Below are positions 15,659 to 24,715 of a stretch of 34,741 nucleotides of DNA, in pieces. A program made the position numbers and the translations under genes. The notes under the pieces are model-generated. The model saw only the letters and a program-made list of their open reading frames with translations, did not search any database and had not been told where the DNA came from. Source of the stretch: CAZYTX01 sp964650485 (GTDB taxonomy: Bacteria; RBG-13-61-14; DATKZS01); contig CAZYTX010000039.1 in the NCBI GenBank assembly GCA_964650485.1, positions 1-34,741 of the forward strand, written 5' to 3'. Each line of letters opens with the position of its first letter. The first letter of the stretch is position 1.

Positions 15659-17074
15659 CTATTCGCCCGTGTACCCGAGCGCCTTCATGGCCCTTTTTAT
15701 CCTCTTTCGCTCCTCCGGCGTCACCCTGGGCCGGTGCGCCCTGAGCCCCTTGCAGCTTCTCTTAAAGTCTATTAGCTCTTTCTCAAGCGTGCTTGCAAGC
15801 TCTTTATTCTCCAGGGCCAGGTTCCGGGTCTCTCCTTTGTCCTTCTCAAGGTCGAACAGCATGCGGATGTTTCCCCTGGACTCCGTTACCAGCTTCATGC
15901 CCTGCTTCTCTATTCCCAGCACCTCGCTCCCCCGCACCAGCAGGTCGCCGTACCATACAAGCCCGGTCTCGGGCACGCGCTTCTTGAGCCTTGGCAGGAA
16001 GCTCTTGCCCTCCATGTCCTCGGGGACCTCGATCCCCAGCGCGTCCAGGATGAAGGGGGCGATGTCAACCGTGCGCACCATGTCTGTGTCCCTGTGGTTT
16101 TTGATCCCGGGCCCGGCCACCATCAGGGGCACCTTCACCTGCTCGTTGAAAAGCGACGAGCCGTGCTGGAAATACTGGTGGTGCTCGCCCAGGGCCTCGC
16201 CGTGGTCCGAGGTGAAGATGATGAGGCTTCTGTCATAGACGCCCCATTCTTTGAGCTTGTCGAAAAATGCCCCGAGGCAGTCGTCCACGTACCTTATCTC
16301 CGCCATGTATCTTTGCTTGTAAAACTCCGCGCTGTGATGTCCCTCCAGGTACTGGTACGCGGGTATGGAGTCGAACACGTAGTTGTGCCTTCCCCTGGGC
16401 AGGTGGTTGGCGGTGTCGCCCTGCTCCGGCTCGACGTCCTTTGTGTACTGCTCGGGCGGGGCATAGGGTCCGTGCGGGTCGGCCAGGTGCAGGAACAGGA
16501 AGAACCTCTCATCCACGTGACCGGACAGCCAGTCAATTGCCGCGTCCACTGTCTCCATGCCCCTGCGCTCGCGGTCGCCGGTCTCCGGGGGGCCCAGGGA
16601 TGGCAGGTGGTCGTTGAAGAGGTCGAACCCCCGGTCGAACCCGAACACCCCTTTCATGGTTGACAGGCTTACGAAGCCTCCGGTGGCAAAGCCTTTTGAT
16701 TTAAGTGTCTCCGGGAGCAGGGTGATCTCCTCGGGTATGCGCCTGTTGTTGCCGCGCACCCCGTGGGTCCAGGAGTAGGTCCCGGTGAGCATGGTGGCGT
16801 GTGAGGGCGTGGTCTTGGGAAAGTTGCACAGGGCATGCTCGAAAAGCACCCCCTCCTCGGCAAGGGAGTCCATCACCGGGGTGCCGCGCACCGAGGGGTG
16901 GTAGCAGCCCAGGTGATCCGCGCGCAGGGTGTCAATGCTTATGAGAACCACGTTGTCAATCCCCGGCTTGAAAAGCCCCTTGATTTTATCGCAGCGGACA
17001 AGCCCGGCCGCGGCCCCGATTACAATACAGCCTGTAAAAAATTTCTTGAAAATGCTTTCAGCTCGATCGTTCAT
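15659..17074 (-). CDS. sulfatase-fold (alkaline phosphatase superfamily) protein, Thr nucleophile
   Basis: A 471-residue protein with an N-terminal hydrophobic anchor (about 12-26) and a sulfatase domain outside the cytoplasm. The metal site is visible as ISIDTLRADHLG (D48) and SDHGEALGEH later in the domain. At the CxPSR site for formylglycine it reads T88-T-P-S-H92, so the modified Cys or Ser is missing. Thr is the nucleophile in related lipid phosphotransferases such as EptA and LtaS. It may therefore move or cleave a phospho group on a surface glycan or lipid, not a sulfate ester. It ends with LGYTGE, like its neighbour. No good ribosome site is seen at the ATG. Confidence 0.85.
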   Translation of the reverse strand: MNDRAESIFKKFFTGCIVIGAAAGLVRCDKIKGLFKPGIDNVVLISIDTLRADHLGCYHPSVRGTPVMDSLAEEGVLFEHALCNFPKTTPSHATMLTGTYSWTHGVRGNNRRIPEEITLLPETLKSKGFATGGFVSLSTMKGVFGFDRGFDLFNDHLPSLGPPETGDRERRGMETVDAAIDWLSGHVDERFFLFLHLADPHGPYAPPEQYTKDVEPEQGDTANHLPRGRHNYVFDSIPAYQYLEGHHSAEFYKQRYMAEIRYVDDCLGAFFDKLKEWGVYDRSLIIFTSDHGEALGEHHQYFQHGSSLFNEQVKVPLMVAGPGIKNHRDTDMVRTVDIAPFILDALGIEVPEDMEGKSFLPRLKKRVPETGLVWYGDLLVRGSEVLGIEKQGMKLVTESRGNIRMLFDLEKDKGETRNLALENKELASTLEKELIDFKRSCKGLRAHRPRVTPEERKRIKRAMKALGYTGE

Positions 17075-17113
17075 AATTAAGAATCAATGCAAAGCACATA
17101 ACAGGTTCCAGCG

Positions 17114-18577
17114 CTACTCCAGGTACCCGAGCGAGCGCAGGGCCTCCCTCTCCTTGCGCCTCTGTTCGGGCGGGAGCCTGGGCCGGTGGGACTTGAGGCC
17201 ACGCCTGGTGGATATGAAAAGCTTGCGCTGGTAGTCGAGCTTGTCCACGATTTCGGGGTAGCTGGATGCCAGGTTGCGGCTCTCGGCCGGGTCTTCGGAG
17301 ACGTTGAACAACTGATGTCTCTTTGACCCGGACTCGTATAAGAGCTTCATGCCCTCCACCTGTATCCCGGTGATGTCGAATTCTTTTACCGTGATGTCGC
17401 CGTACCACAGCTTGTCAGGCTCCAGCGCCGGGTCCCGGGTCCAGGCAAGGAAGCTCTTCCCTTCAATGTGCCCGGGCACCTCGATCCCCAGGTACTCCAG
17501 GATAAAAGGCGGAATGTCCACCAGCTCGATCAGGCCCTTGACCCGGGCAGGCTTGATCTCCGGGTACTTGACCACAAGCGGAACCTCGGCCTGCTCGAAG
17601 TAAAGAGACGAGCCGTGCTGGAACCACTGGCCGTGCTCTCCCAGAGCCTCGCCGTGGTCCGAGGTGAAAATGATGAGGCTTTTATCGTAGATTCCCCATT
17701 CCTTTAGAGTGTTAAAGAACTTTCCCAGGCTGTCGTCCACGTACCTTATCTCCGCCATGTACCTCATGGCATAGTAATCAATCTCTTTGTGGCCCCTTAT
17801 GACCTGGTACTTTGGAATGGCGTTTACCACGTAGTTGTGAGACCCGAGCGGCAGGGTGCGATCGGGCCGGGGCTTTGGCAGGTCCCTCTGATAAGGCTGG
17901 GGCGGCCAGTAAGGGCCGTGCGGGTCGGCGAGATGTAAGAACAGGAATGCCTTTTCATTGCGGTGCTGTCCCAGCCACGCCAGGGACTTGTCTATGGTCT
18001 CCATGGCCCGCCGCTCGGTGTTGCCGGTTGCCGCGGGCCCTAATATGGTCATCTGGTCGTCGTAGACGTCGAACCCCCTTGTGAACCCGTATATTCCCTT
18101 TACCGTGGACAGGCTTACGAACCCGCCCGTGGTCCAGCCGTGCTCCTTCAATATCTCCGGCAGCAGCACCACCTCCTGGGGTATGACGCGGTTGTTGGCC
18201 CGGACCCCGTGGGACCAGGTGTACCAGCCGCTCAGCATGCAGGCGTGCGAGGCCGTGGTCTTGGTGATGTTTGCAACCGCGTCCTCGAAAAGCACGCCCT
18301 CCCCGGCGAGAGCGTCTATGGAGTCCGTGCCCTTGACCGAAGGGTTGTAGCAGCCCAGGTGGTCCGCACGCAAGGTGTCCACGCTTATAAGTATGACCTT
18401 GTCAACCGGTGGAGCCGAGAGCACGTAGAAGCCCCCCCCGGCCGCGAGACCCAAGACAACCACTGCACCCATGACCGCCCAGACCCACTTCTTTGAGGCC
18501 TGCTCTTTCTTGTCCGCCTCTTTTACCTGCGGCTTTTCAGCAGCCTTTGTTTTCTTCTTCCTGGATTTCTTGCCCAT
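17114..18577 (-). CDS. membrane-anchored sulfatase-fold protein, Thr nucleophile
   Basis: A 487-residue paralogue of the neighbouring sulfatase-like protein. It starts with a Lys-rich cytoplasmic tail (about 30 residues), then one membrane segment (about 31-53), then the extracytoplasmic catalytic domain. The metal motif is SVDTLRADHLG, and SDHGEALGEH occurs later. The nucleophile site reads T107-T-A-S-H111, again without Cys and even without the Pro. I chose ATG 18577; a TTG at 18613 is in frame but coincides with a TTGACA -35 element. Duplication plus divergence of the site suggests two related substrates. It diverges from the GT-C glycosyltransferase operon. Sulfatase activity is doubtful. 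Confidence 0.83.
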   Translation of the reverse strand: MGKKSRKKKTKAAEKPQVKEADKKEQASKKWVWAVMGAVVVLGLAAGGGFYVLSAPPVDKVILISVDTLRADHLGCYNPSVKGTDSIDALAGEGVLFEDAVANITKTTASHACMLSGWYTWSHGVRANNRVIPQEVVLLPEILKEHGWTTGGFVSLSTVKGIYGFTRGFDVYDDQMTILGPAATGNTERRAMETIDKSLAWLGQHRNEKAFLFLHLADPHGPYWPPQPYQRDLPKPRPDRTLPLGSHNYVVNAIPKYQVIRGHKEIDYYAMRYMAEIRYVDDSLGKFFNTLKEWGIYDKSLIIFTSDHGEALGEHGQWFQHGSSLYFEQAEVPLVVKYPEIKPARVKGLIELVDIPPFILEYLGIEVPGHIEGKSFLAWTRDPALEPDKLWYGDITVKEFDITGIQVEGMKLLYESGSKRHQLFNVSEDPAESRNLASSYPEIVDKLDYQRKLFISTRRGLKSHRPRLPPEQRRKEREALRSLGYLE

Positions 18578-18586
18578 GCAAAGAAG

Positions 18587-18613
18587 GTTATACCAGCGCC
18601 TGCATCCTGTCAA
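18587..18613 (-). promoter_or_regulatory. possible promoter abutting the sulfatase-like gene start
   Basis: On the minus strand a perfect TTGACA (18613-18608) and TATAAC (18592-18587) are 15 bases apart, which is short. The predicted start of transcription is within a few bases of the ATG at 18577, so the mRNA would be nearly leaderless; no ribosome site is seen. Confidence 0.4.
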
Positions 18614-18684
18614 TGAAAGCTGTCTTGAAATGGGGGGCGCAAATATCTCTAACCCTGCTTCTCTTATGCTAACTTATTCGGTGA

Positions 18685-18714
18685 TTGACGTGACGCTTTT
18701 TTGCTCCCTATAAT
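18685..18714 (+). promoter_or_regulatory. sigma70-like promoter of the GT-C glycosyltransferase operon
   Basis: TTGACG (18685-18690) and a perfect TATAAT (18709-18714) are 18 bases apart. The expected transcription start, around 18721, is only about four bases before the ATG at 18725, predicting a leaderless or nearly leaderless mRNA. Confidence 0.6.
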
Positions 18715-18724
18715 GTGAGATAAG

Positions 18725-21373
18725 ATGTCCGGCAAGAAGAAATCCAGGAACAAGGGCAAGGCCGGAAAGATCGCCAAGAAGGGCAAAGGCCCTGCTCCGA
18801 CCGCCCCTGCCAAGAAGCCCTCTGCAAAGAGCGACAGGAAGGACAGGGGCGCGCATCCTTCGCCCCCTCCGAAGAAGGAAACGGGCGCGGCTCCCCTTTG
18901 GGACCGCCTGCCTTCATGGTGGCCGCTTCCGGTCTTCATAATCATAGGGCTCTTCTTCCGGTTTTCCATAACCGTGTGGGAGCCCATTATCTATCCCGAC
19001 TCCACCCAGTACATGCACCTTGCAAAAGAGATCCGCAGCGGCGAGATCTTTTCAAGCGACTATAAGCTTGATGAAGGGTTCATCAAAAGCAGGCGGCTGC
19101 CTCCCTTTTACTCTCTTTTGATCTCCGCTTTCGCCTTCAGCAAGGCCGACCTTTTGAAGGTGGGTATAAGCGTGTCCCTGGTGATGAGCCTGCTCACTCT
19201 GGCGGGCGCCTATTTCGCGGCCTCCAGGATTTTCTCCAGGAAGGCGGGGCTGGTGGCGAGCGCCCTTTTAATGTTCCATCCCTTCACCCTGGAATATGCA
19301 TCCCCCGTGCTTACCGAGGCCACCTTCACGGCGATGTACATGGGGGTGATCGCGGTCTCGACCTATGCGCTTTTGCGGCCCTCGGTGAAGATGTTCGCCC
19401 TTACCGGGGTGCTTTGCGTGCTCTGTTACCTCACCCGCGACGTGGGCATCACCTGCACGCCCATAGTGGCGGCAGGCGCTATCATCAAGTTCGGCCTGAT
19501 TGACCAGCTCGCCTGGCGGCGCACCGGCGCGCTTGTGCTTGTGCTGGTCATGTCCTCCCTGGTGGTGATGTCCCCCTACCTTGCCCACATCCGGCTGCGG
19601 ACCGGCAAGTGGGGCCTCACCGTGCAGATGCCCACCACCAGCATCACCAGGCAGATACAGACCTTCGGGGGAGACCGCTTCGACCGGGACCGGCTGCGGG
19701 GCAAGGAGAAAGGCACCGAGTTCCTGGGTGGCGAGGAGATCGAGGGAGTGGCAGGTCTTATAAAGATCGCGCCTGCGCTTGTGGTGAAGACGGTGAAAAA
19801 CATGGGGGCCTATGGCAAGGAGCTTGTGCAGAAGTGGGGCGCAATGGTCCTGGCCCTTATCGTGGCAGGGTTGGCCGGTTTTATCCGGGACTTTACCGTG
19901 ACCCGGGACTGGCAACGGCTTTTCTTCGGGGCGTGGGCCGCGGTGTGGATAGTGCAGCTCTGGGCTTTGTACGCCCTTGTCACGCCCTACATGGTTGACG
20001 CCCGCTACATGTATCCATTGATGGCCGCGGGCATGGTACTTGCCGGCCACGGGGCCGTCTCCATCACCCGGATGATGACCCGGCTCATAGGCTACAATAC
20101 AGGAGAGGCCGAGGGCCCGGCAGAGGGAGTCAACCCTGCACTCACCTTCATCCTTCCCCTGGCAGCCGTGGCCTTTGTATTTATCGCCCCGCTCTGCCTG
20201 GACCCCCGCATGGCCAAAGAGTTCAACGCCATCTACGACAACGCCAGGGGGTCCTTCATATTTCCACTCATCGCCGCGGGCTGCGTGTTCGCCGTGTGCA
20301 TGACTGGCATTGTTTTTCTCCTGCCCGAGTCGTGGTACAAGAGCACTGACTCGCCCCTCCGGGCGGCCATGGCCAGCGGCGGCATGCTCGCCTTGGGCGC
20401 GGTGCTGGTGTCAATTCCGAATCCCGGGCCGGACCTCTTGAAGTTCCTGCCCGGCCTCGCGCTCCTGGGCCTGGGGTTCGACGCGGGCCTTGTGGCGGCC
20501 TCGTATACGAGCCGCTCGTTTCGGTCTGCTCTCTCGTTCATTATCCCTGTCCTGCTGGTGCTGTCCGCGTTCGGGTCGGGCCTCTACCACTACATCGGTC
20601 TTTCCCACAGGATGGACAAGTCCACCGCGTACAACAAGTACGCCTCCGGCCACAAGCAGGCGGCCATGGAGATCAAGGCCATGGACCTGGTGCCGCCCGG
20701 CCAGGTCATCTGCTCCCGCAAGCCCTTCACCGCCTATTACCTGGATGGGAGCTGGTACCTTGACGAGGAGAAGAACGAGTCAATACCAAAGACCATACCC
20801 GAGATCGAGCAGCTCATAAGGGATGACAGGATAGATTACGTGGTCATAGACAGTCTTACCACCAAGTCATTGCGGCCGGCCCTCCTGCCCCTGGCCTTCG
20901 GGTTAAAGCCTCTCTCAGGTGCGCACATCATTTACTCCAGGTACTTCCCCCGGTTCCGCCGTGTGATCACCGTGTACGATTGTCACGGAGAAGGTGATCC
21001 CTGGCCGGTGAGAAGCTCGGCGCAGGCCCACGTTGACAAGGCAAAGGACTACTACAAGGCGGGCCAGCTCCTGTTCGCGCTCCGGGAGGCTGAAAGCGCT
21101 CTGGAGCTGGACCCTGAAAACCGGGCGGCCTGGTACATCGAGCGCATGGTGCTGGAGCGGTTTTACGAGATCTCGCAGAGGAAGAAGGCGCCCACCAAGC
21201 TGCTGGCGCCCGGTCTTGTCTCTTCCCTTGAAAGGGCGGCGACTGAGTATGCGCGCCTGTCGCCTGGAAACTCCGAGGCACAGGAAATAGCCGCCCGGAT
21301 CAGGAACATCGCCAGACAGGAAGAGCGGGACCTGGAAAAATACCGTAACCGGCACATGCTGGAAAGTCCGTAA
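18725..21373 (+). CDS. GT-C family glycosyltransferase (ArnT/PMT-like) with C-terminal TPR segment
   Basis: An 882-residue integral membrane protein. A Lys/Pro-rich cytoplasmic tail (1-55) precedes the first membrane helix (about 68-83), whose outer loop carries YPDSTQYMHLA, the acidic loop typical of GT39/GT83 enzymes that use polyprenyl-phosphate sugars. About ten to twelve more helices follow to about residue 620, then a soluble outer domain and, near 763-800, a TPR-like repeat (ALREAESALELDPEN). It probably transfers a lipid-linked sugar to an envelope glycan, lipid or protein. The TPR could bind a protein partner. It starts an operon with GH20, M28-like and Usp genes, with gaps of about 10-23 bases. 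Acceptor and sugar are unknown. Confidence 0.82.
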   Translation: MSGKKKSRNKGKAGKIAKKGKGPAPTAPAKKPSAKSDRKDRGAHPSPPPKKETGAAPLWDRLPSWWPLPVFIIIGLFFRFSITVWEPIIYPDSTQYMHLAKEIRSGEIFSSDYKLDEGFIKSRRLPPFYSLLISAFAFSKADLLKVGISVSLVMSLLTLAGAYFAASRIFSRKAGLVASALLMFHPFTLEYASPVLTEATFTAMYMGVIAVSTYALLRPSVKMFALTGVLCVLCYLTRDVGITCTPIVAAGAIIKFGLIDQLAWRRTGALVLVLVMSSLVVMSPYLAHIRLRTGKWGLTVQMPTTSITRQIQTFGGDRFDRDRLRGKEKGTEFLGGEEIEGVAGLIKIAPALVVKTVKNMGAYGKELVQKWGAMVLALIVAGLAGFIRDFTVTRDWQRLFFGAWAAVWIVQLWALYALVTPYMVDARYMYPLMAAGMVLAGHGAVSITRMMTRLIGYNTGEAEGPAEGVNPALTFILPLAAVAFVFIAPLCLDPRMAKEFNAIYDNARGSFIFPLIAAGCVFAVCMTGIVFLLPESWYKSTDSPLRAAMASGGMLALGAVLVSIPNPGPDLLKFLPGLALLGLGFDAGLVAASYTSRSFRSALSFIIPVLLVLSAFGSGLYHYIGLSHRMDKSTAYNKYASGHKQAAMEIKAMDLVPPGQVICSRKPFTAYYLDGSWYLDEEKNESIPKTIPEIEQLIRDDRIDYVVIDSLTTKSLRPALLPLAFGLKPLSGAHIIYSRYFPRFRRVITVYDCHGEGDPWPVRSSAQAHVDKAKDYYKAGQLLFALREAESALELDPENRAAWYIERMVLERFYEISQRKKAPTKLLAPGLVSSLERAATEYARLSPGNSEAQEIAARIRNIARQEERDLEKYRNRHMLESP

Positions 21374-21383
21374 GAGGTGTCAC

Positions 21384-23078
21384 ATGAGACTTACACGTTT
21401 TTTACTCGTCCCTGTGGTGGCCGCGGCCATGTTAGCGGCCATGCCTGAAAGTGTCGTTAGGGCAAGCTGTGATCCGCTCCCCCTGGTGCCCAGGCCGGTC
21501 TCGGCCGAGCGGCTCGACATTGAGCTAACATTGCAGCCCGGGGCCCGGGTTGTGCTCCCGGAAGGCGCGGCAAAGGCTTTCCACAAGAGCGCAGAGATAT
21601 TCGCGGACAAGGTCAGGCTAAGACACGACCTCGAGATCGAGGTGGTCTCAGGTCTCGCCAATGAGCGGGCGTGCGAGGGGTCCATCCTGGTGAACGAGGT
21701 GGTGGAGGAGTGCGGACTTGCGAACATGCTTCCCCGGGGAGAAGCGCCGGGAGACGAGGGGTATAAGCTGCACGCGGGTGAGTCAATGCTAATTAGCGCG
21801 CGGACTGCTCACGGGTTCCACAACGCCCTCATGACCCTCATGCAGTTGATCCATTCATCAGGTTCCCATGTCAAGGTCTGCGCCGCGAGCATCAGGGACT
21901 ACCCCCGTTTTGCCTGGCGCGGCATGCTCCTTGACACGGCCCGGTCTTTCCTGCCCGCGGACGTTATGAAGAGGTACATTGACATCCTCTCCGAGCTCAA
22001 GGTCTCCAGGCTGCACTGGCACCTTGTGGACGACCAGGGCTGGCGGATCGAGAGCAAGGCATTCCCCAGGCTCCACCAGAAGGGCGGAATAACGAGTAAC
22101 CTCTCAAGCAAGAAGTTAGAGGCCATCCGCGACGTTAAGTTCGATAAGAACGGCAAGCGTGTTCCCCGAGGCAGGTTCGAGAGGCTTTCCGAGGCCCGGG
22201 ACATGAGGGGCTACTACACCCGGGAGGAGCTCGAAGATATAGTGACCTATGCCGCGGACCGGCAGGTGATGATAGTGCCGGAGATAGACGTGCCCGGCCA
22301 CTCGTCGGCCATGCTGGCGGCTTACCCCGAGCTTTCCTGCTCGGGCAAGAAGACGCCGGTGAGACAGGGCCCTGGCATATACCCTACCGCGCTGTGCCCG
22401 TCAAAAGAGGAGGTATACGATTTCCTTGATACGCTTTTCGCGGAGCTCTCCGGGATTTTCCCCTCCCCTTACGTGCACATCGGCAGCGACGAGGTGCTGG
22501 CCATTGACTGGCTAAACCACCCGGGCAACCGGGAGCTCATGCAGGCGCACGGCTACACTGACAAGCACGGGCTGCAAAGCTACTTCGTGGAAAGGGTGAA
22601 CGAGATATTGCAGCACCACGGCAAGACCATGATCGGCTGGGACGAGATCACGGGCTACGCGCCCGAGGGGTCAATGGTGCAGGCCTGGCGAAAGCACGGC
22701 TTTGCGGCCCAGGCGGCCCGGGCCGGGCATGACTCGGTGGTCTCCCCGGTCACCCACTGCTACATAGACTACCCGCAACTTGCCTTCACCCTGAAGAACC
22801 TCTACCTTTTCGAGCCAATACCCGAGAGGCTCGAACAAGAGTATCATCACCGCATCCTGGGCGGCGAGGTGAACCTGTGGGGAGAGCGAGTGACCCTTGA
22901 GAACATTGACGAGAAAGCATTCCCGAGAGTGCTGGCTCACGCGGAGGTCACCTGGTCGAAAAAAGATGACCGTGACTGGAAGGACTTTGTAAAGAGGCTC
23001 GGCAAGGTGAAAAAAGACATGGAGCAAAGGGGCGTCGGGTTCGGCGCGACCTGGCGCGACATTATCATGCCTTTTTAA
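21384..23078 (+). CDS. beta-N-acetylhexosaminidase (GH20), exported
   Basis: A 564-residue protein with an N-terminal signal peptide (about 1-27), a GH20b-like N-domain and a catalytic TIM barrel. Family hallmarks are clear: HWHLVDDQGWRIE (about 211-223) and HIGSDEV with the catalytic pair D369-E370. The usual motif is H-x-GGDE, and Ser replaces one Gly here. It removes terminal GlcNAc or GalNAc from glycans by substrate-assisted catalysis, probably in the periplasm or on the surface. It follows the GT-C gene after 10 bases. Within this operon it may trim or recycle a glycan built by the GT-C enzyme, or help in scavenging. Confidence 0.9.
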   Translation: MRLTRFLLVPVVAAAMLAAMPESVVRASCDPLPLVPRPVSAERLDIELTLQPGARVVLPEGAAKAFHKSAEIFADKVRLRHDLEIEVVSGLANERACEGSILVNEVVEECGLANMLPRGEAPGDEGYKLHAGESMLISARTAHGFHNALMTLMQLIHSSGSHVKVCAASIRDYPRFAWRGMLLDTARSFLPADVMKRYIDILSELKVSRLHWHLVDDQGWRIESKAFPRLHQKGGITSNLSSKKLEAIRDVKFDKNGKRVPRGRFERLSEARDMRGYYTREELEDIVTYAADRQVMIVPEIDVPGHSSAMLAAYPELSCSGKKTPVRQGPGIYPTALCPSKEEVYDFLDTLFAELSGIFPSPYVHIGSDEVLAIDWLNHPGNRELMQAHGYTDKHGLQSYFVERVNEILQHHGKTMIGWDEITGYAPEGSMVQAWRKHGFAAQAARAGHDSVVSPVTHCYIDYPQLAFTLKNLYLFEPIPERLEQEYHHRILGGEVNLWGERVTLENIDEKAFPRVLAHAEVTWSKKDDRDWKDFVKRLGKVKKDMEQRGVGFGATWRDIIMPF

Positions 23079-23101
23079 CAGGGCAAGGAAGGGGAGAGAA
23101 A

Positions 23102-24703
23102 ATGAGAAAGCATGGATTAAAGGGCCTGGCCGCTTTTTCGCTTGTTATTGTGCTTATCTGTGCAATAAGTCCTCACGTGCTGGGCGCGGAGGGAGAGGAG
23201 AGGATAGTACAGGAGACCAGCCTGACCAGGGCGTTACTCAGGCTGGCGGGGCGCCTGCCATCGGTATGGGGAATGAAGATAAAGTCCGGCCGGGTGGCGC
23301 GCTCCCTGGAGCTCTACGAGGGAGAGCTTTCCACTCCCGACCAGGACACCATCTACTCCTGGATACAAGGCATCTGCCAGACTCCGCACCGGAGGCCGGG
23401 CACCGAGTGCGGCCATCAGGCCGAGAGATGGGTGGCCGAGCAAATGCGGGAGATCGGGCTGTCCGATGTCACCATGGACCCGGTGCCCATCACCGTATGG
23501 GAGGCCGAGCGCTGGTCCCTGCGCGCGGGCAGCGAGGAGATTGACAGCTTCTTCGTGGTCAACACCGCGTTCTCCGGCCCGGAGGGCGTGGAGGCCCCGC
23601 TTGTCTACGTGGGCGAGGGAAAGCCCAAGGACTTTAAAGATAAAGACATATCCGGCAAGATAGTGGTTGCCGAGGTCCCCTTCCCGTATCTTCCCACCGG
23701 GCTTTTGCTGAAAGGCTTTGGGGCGGCCTACCTGGTCTCGGACCCCGGGGGCTCGCTCACCATGGGGGCGGGCCAGTACCTGAACTTCGTGCGGCAGAAC
23801 TTCATAGGCGAGGCCACCGCGGAGGAGGCGTCTGCAAACGACGTTTACTGGAACTCGTACAAGCGGGGGGCCAGGGCCATATGCCTGATCCTGCGCGACC
23901 AGCCCTCTGGTTCCAACTCGCATTACGGGCCTTACGACGGGATCATGAAGCCCATGCCCGGCCTGTGGATCGGAAAGCACGAGGGCGAGCGGCTGCGCGA
24001 GCTCGCAAAGGAGGGGGCCCGGGCCACCCTGATGCTGGATGGAGAGAAGCGCGAGGGTGTGATGCACAACGTGTGGGGAGTGCTCCCCGGGGTGTCGGAG
24101 GAGGTTATCCTTGTGACCTCGCACCACGACAGCCCGTTCAAGGGCGCGGTGGAGGACGGGGCCGGCGTGGCCCAGGTGCTTGCCCAGGCCTGGACATGGT
24201 CCAGGGTGCCTCGAGATGAGCGGCCCAAGACCCTGGTGTTCGTGGCCGACGCTGGACATTTCTACGGGTCCCTGGGGGGTCACGAATTCGCCCGCAGTCA
24301 CGATGACATCATGGATCGCACGCGAATACTGATCACTCTCGAGCACCTTGCAGCCAAGGAGGTGGAGGAAGCGGGGAGGGAGTACAAGGAGACCGGTGAC
24401 CTGGCTTTGACGGTGATGTTCACTTCCCATGACCCCACGGTGGTGGGCGCGGTGAAAAGGGCCTTGCAGGAAGAGCCGGCCAAGGCCACCGCGGTCATCC
24501 CCGCGGACTTCTTCGGCAGGGCCCCCACCTCGGACGCCTCGGGCTACGTGCTGGTGGCCGGGGTGCCGGTGATCTCCTGGATCGGGTGCCCTTATTACCT
24601 TTTGGACGAGCACGACACCCTGGACAAGGTGGAAAAATCCGAGCTCGAGCCCATTGCAAAGACCACCAGCGAGCTCATCGGCATCTTCATGGAGCTTGAT
24701 TAA
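23102..24703 (+). CDS. M28-like peptidase-fold protein, exported
   Basis: A 533-residue protein with a signal peptide (about 1-28), a PA-like insert (about 160-290) and an M28 Zn-peptidase domain. The first ligands are present: H341-x-D343 (SHHDS) and D352 (EDGAG). The usual Glu-Glu pair (base plus Zn ligand) aligns with D383-A384, and the final His motif reads DEHDT (H504), shifted relative to the typical H-T-P-x-D. The aminopeptidase may thus be altered or inactive, although E414 and H386 could substitute. GGAAGGGGAGAG is a strong ribosome site. The gene is coupled to GH20 and Usp; a role in glycoprotein or peptide turnover in the envelope is inferred. Confidence 0.78.
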   Translation: MRKHGLKGLAAFSLVIVLICAISPHVLGAEGEERIVQETSLTRALLRLAGRLPSVWGMKIKSGRVARSLELYEGELSTPDQDTIYSWIQGICQTPHRRPGTECGHQAERWVAEQMREIGLSDVTMDPVPITVWEAERWSLRAGSEEIDSFFVVNTAFSGPEGVEAPLVYVGEGKPKDFKDKDISGKIVVAEVPFPYLPTGLLLKGFGAAYLVSDPGGSLTMGAGQYLNFVRQNFIGEATAEEASANDVYWNSYKRGARAICLILRDQPSGSNSHYGPYDGIMKPMPGLWIGKHEGERLRELAKEGARATLMLDGEKREGVMHNVWGVLPGVSEEVILVTSHHDSPFKGAVEDGAGVAQVLAQAWTWSRVPRDERPKTLVFVADAGHFYGSLGGHEFARSHDDIMDRTRILITLEHLAAKEVEEAGREYKETGDLALTVMFTSHDPTVVGAVKRALQEEPAKATAVIPADFFGRAPTSDASGYVLVAGVPVISWIGCPYYLLDEHDTLDKVEKSELEPIAKTTSELIGIFMELD

Positions 24704-24715
24704 GGAGGGGATCGA

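Noticed and set aside
15455..15775. Plus-strand frame of 106 codons upstream of the AOR genes
   Set aside because: It runs antisense over the flavoprotein fragment and the end of the sulfatase-like gene; it has no start signals.
23234..24613. Long minus-strand open frame of 459 codons opposite the M28-like gene
   Set aside because: It lies exactly antisense to a gene with clear family motifs; the peptide is rich in His, Gly, Arg and Pro, typical of shadow frames in GC-rich DNA.
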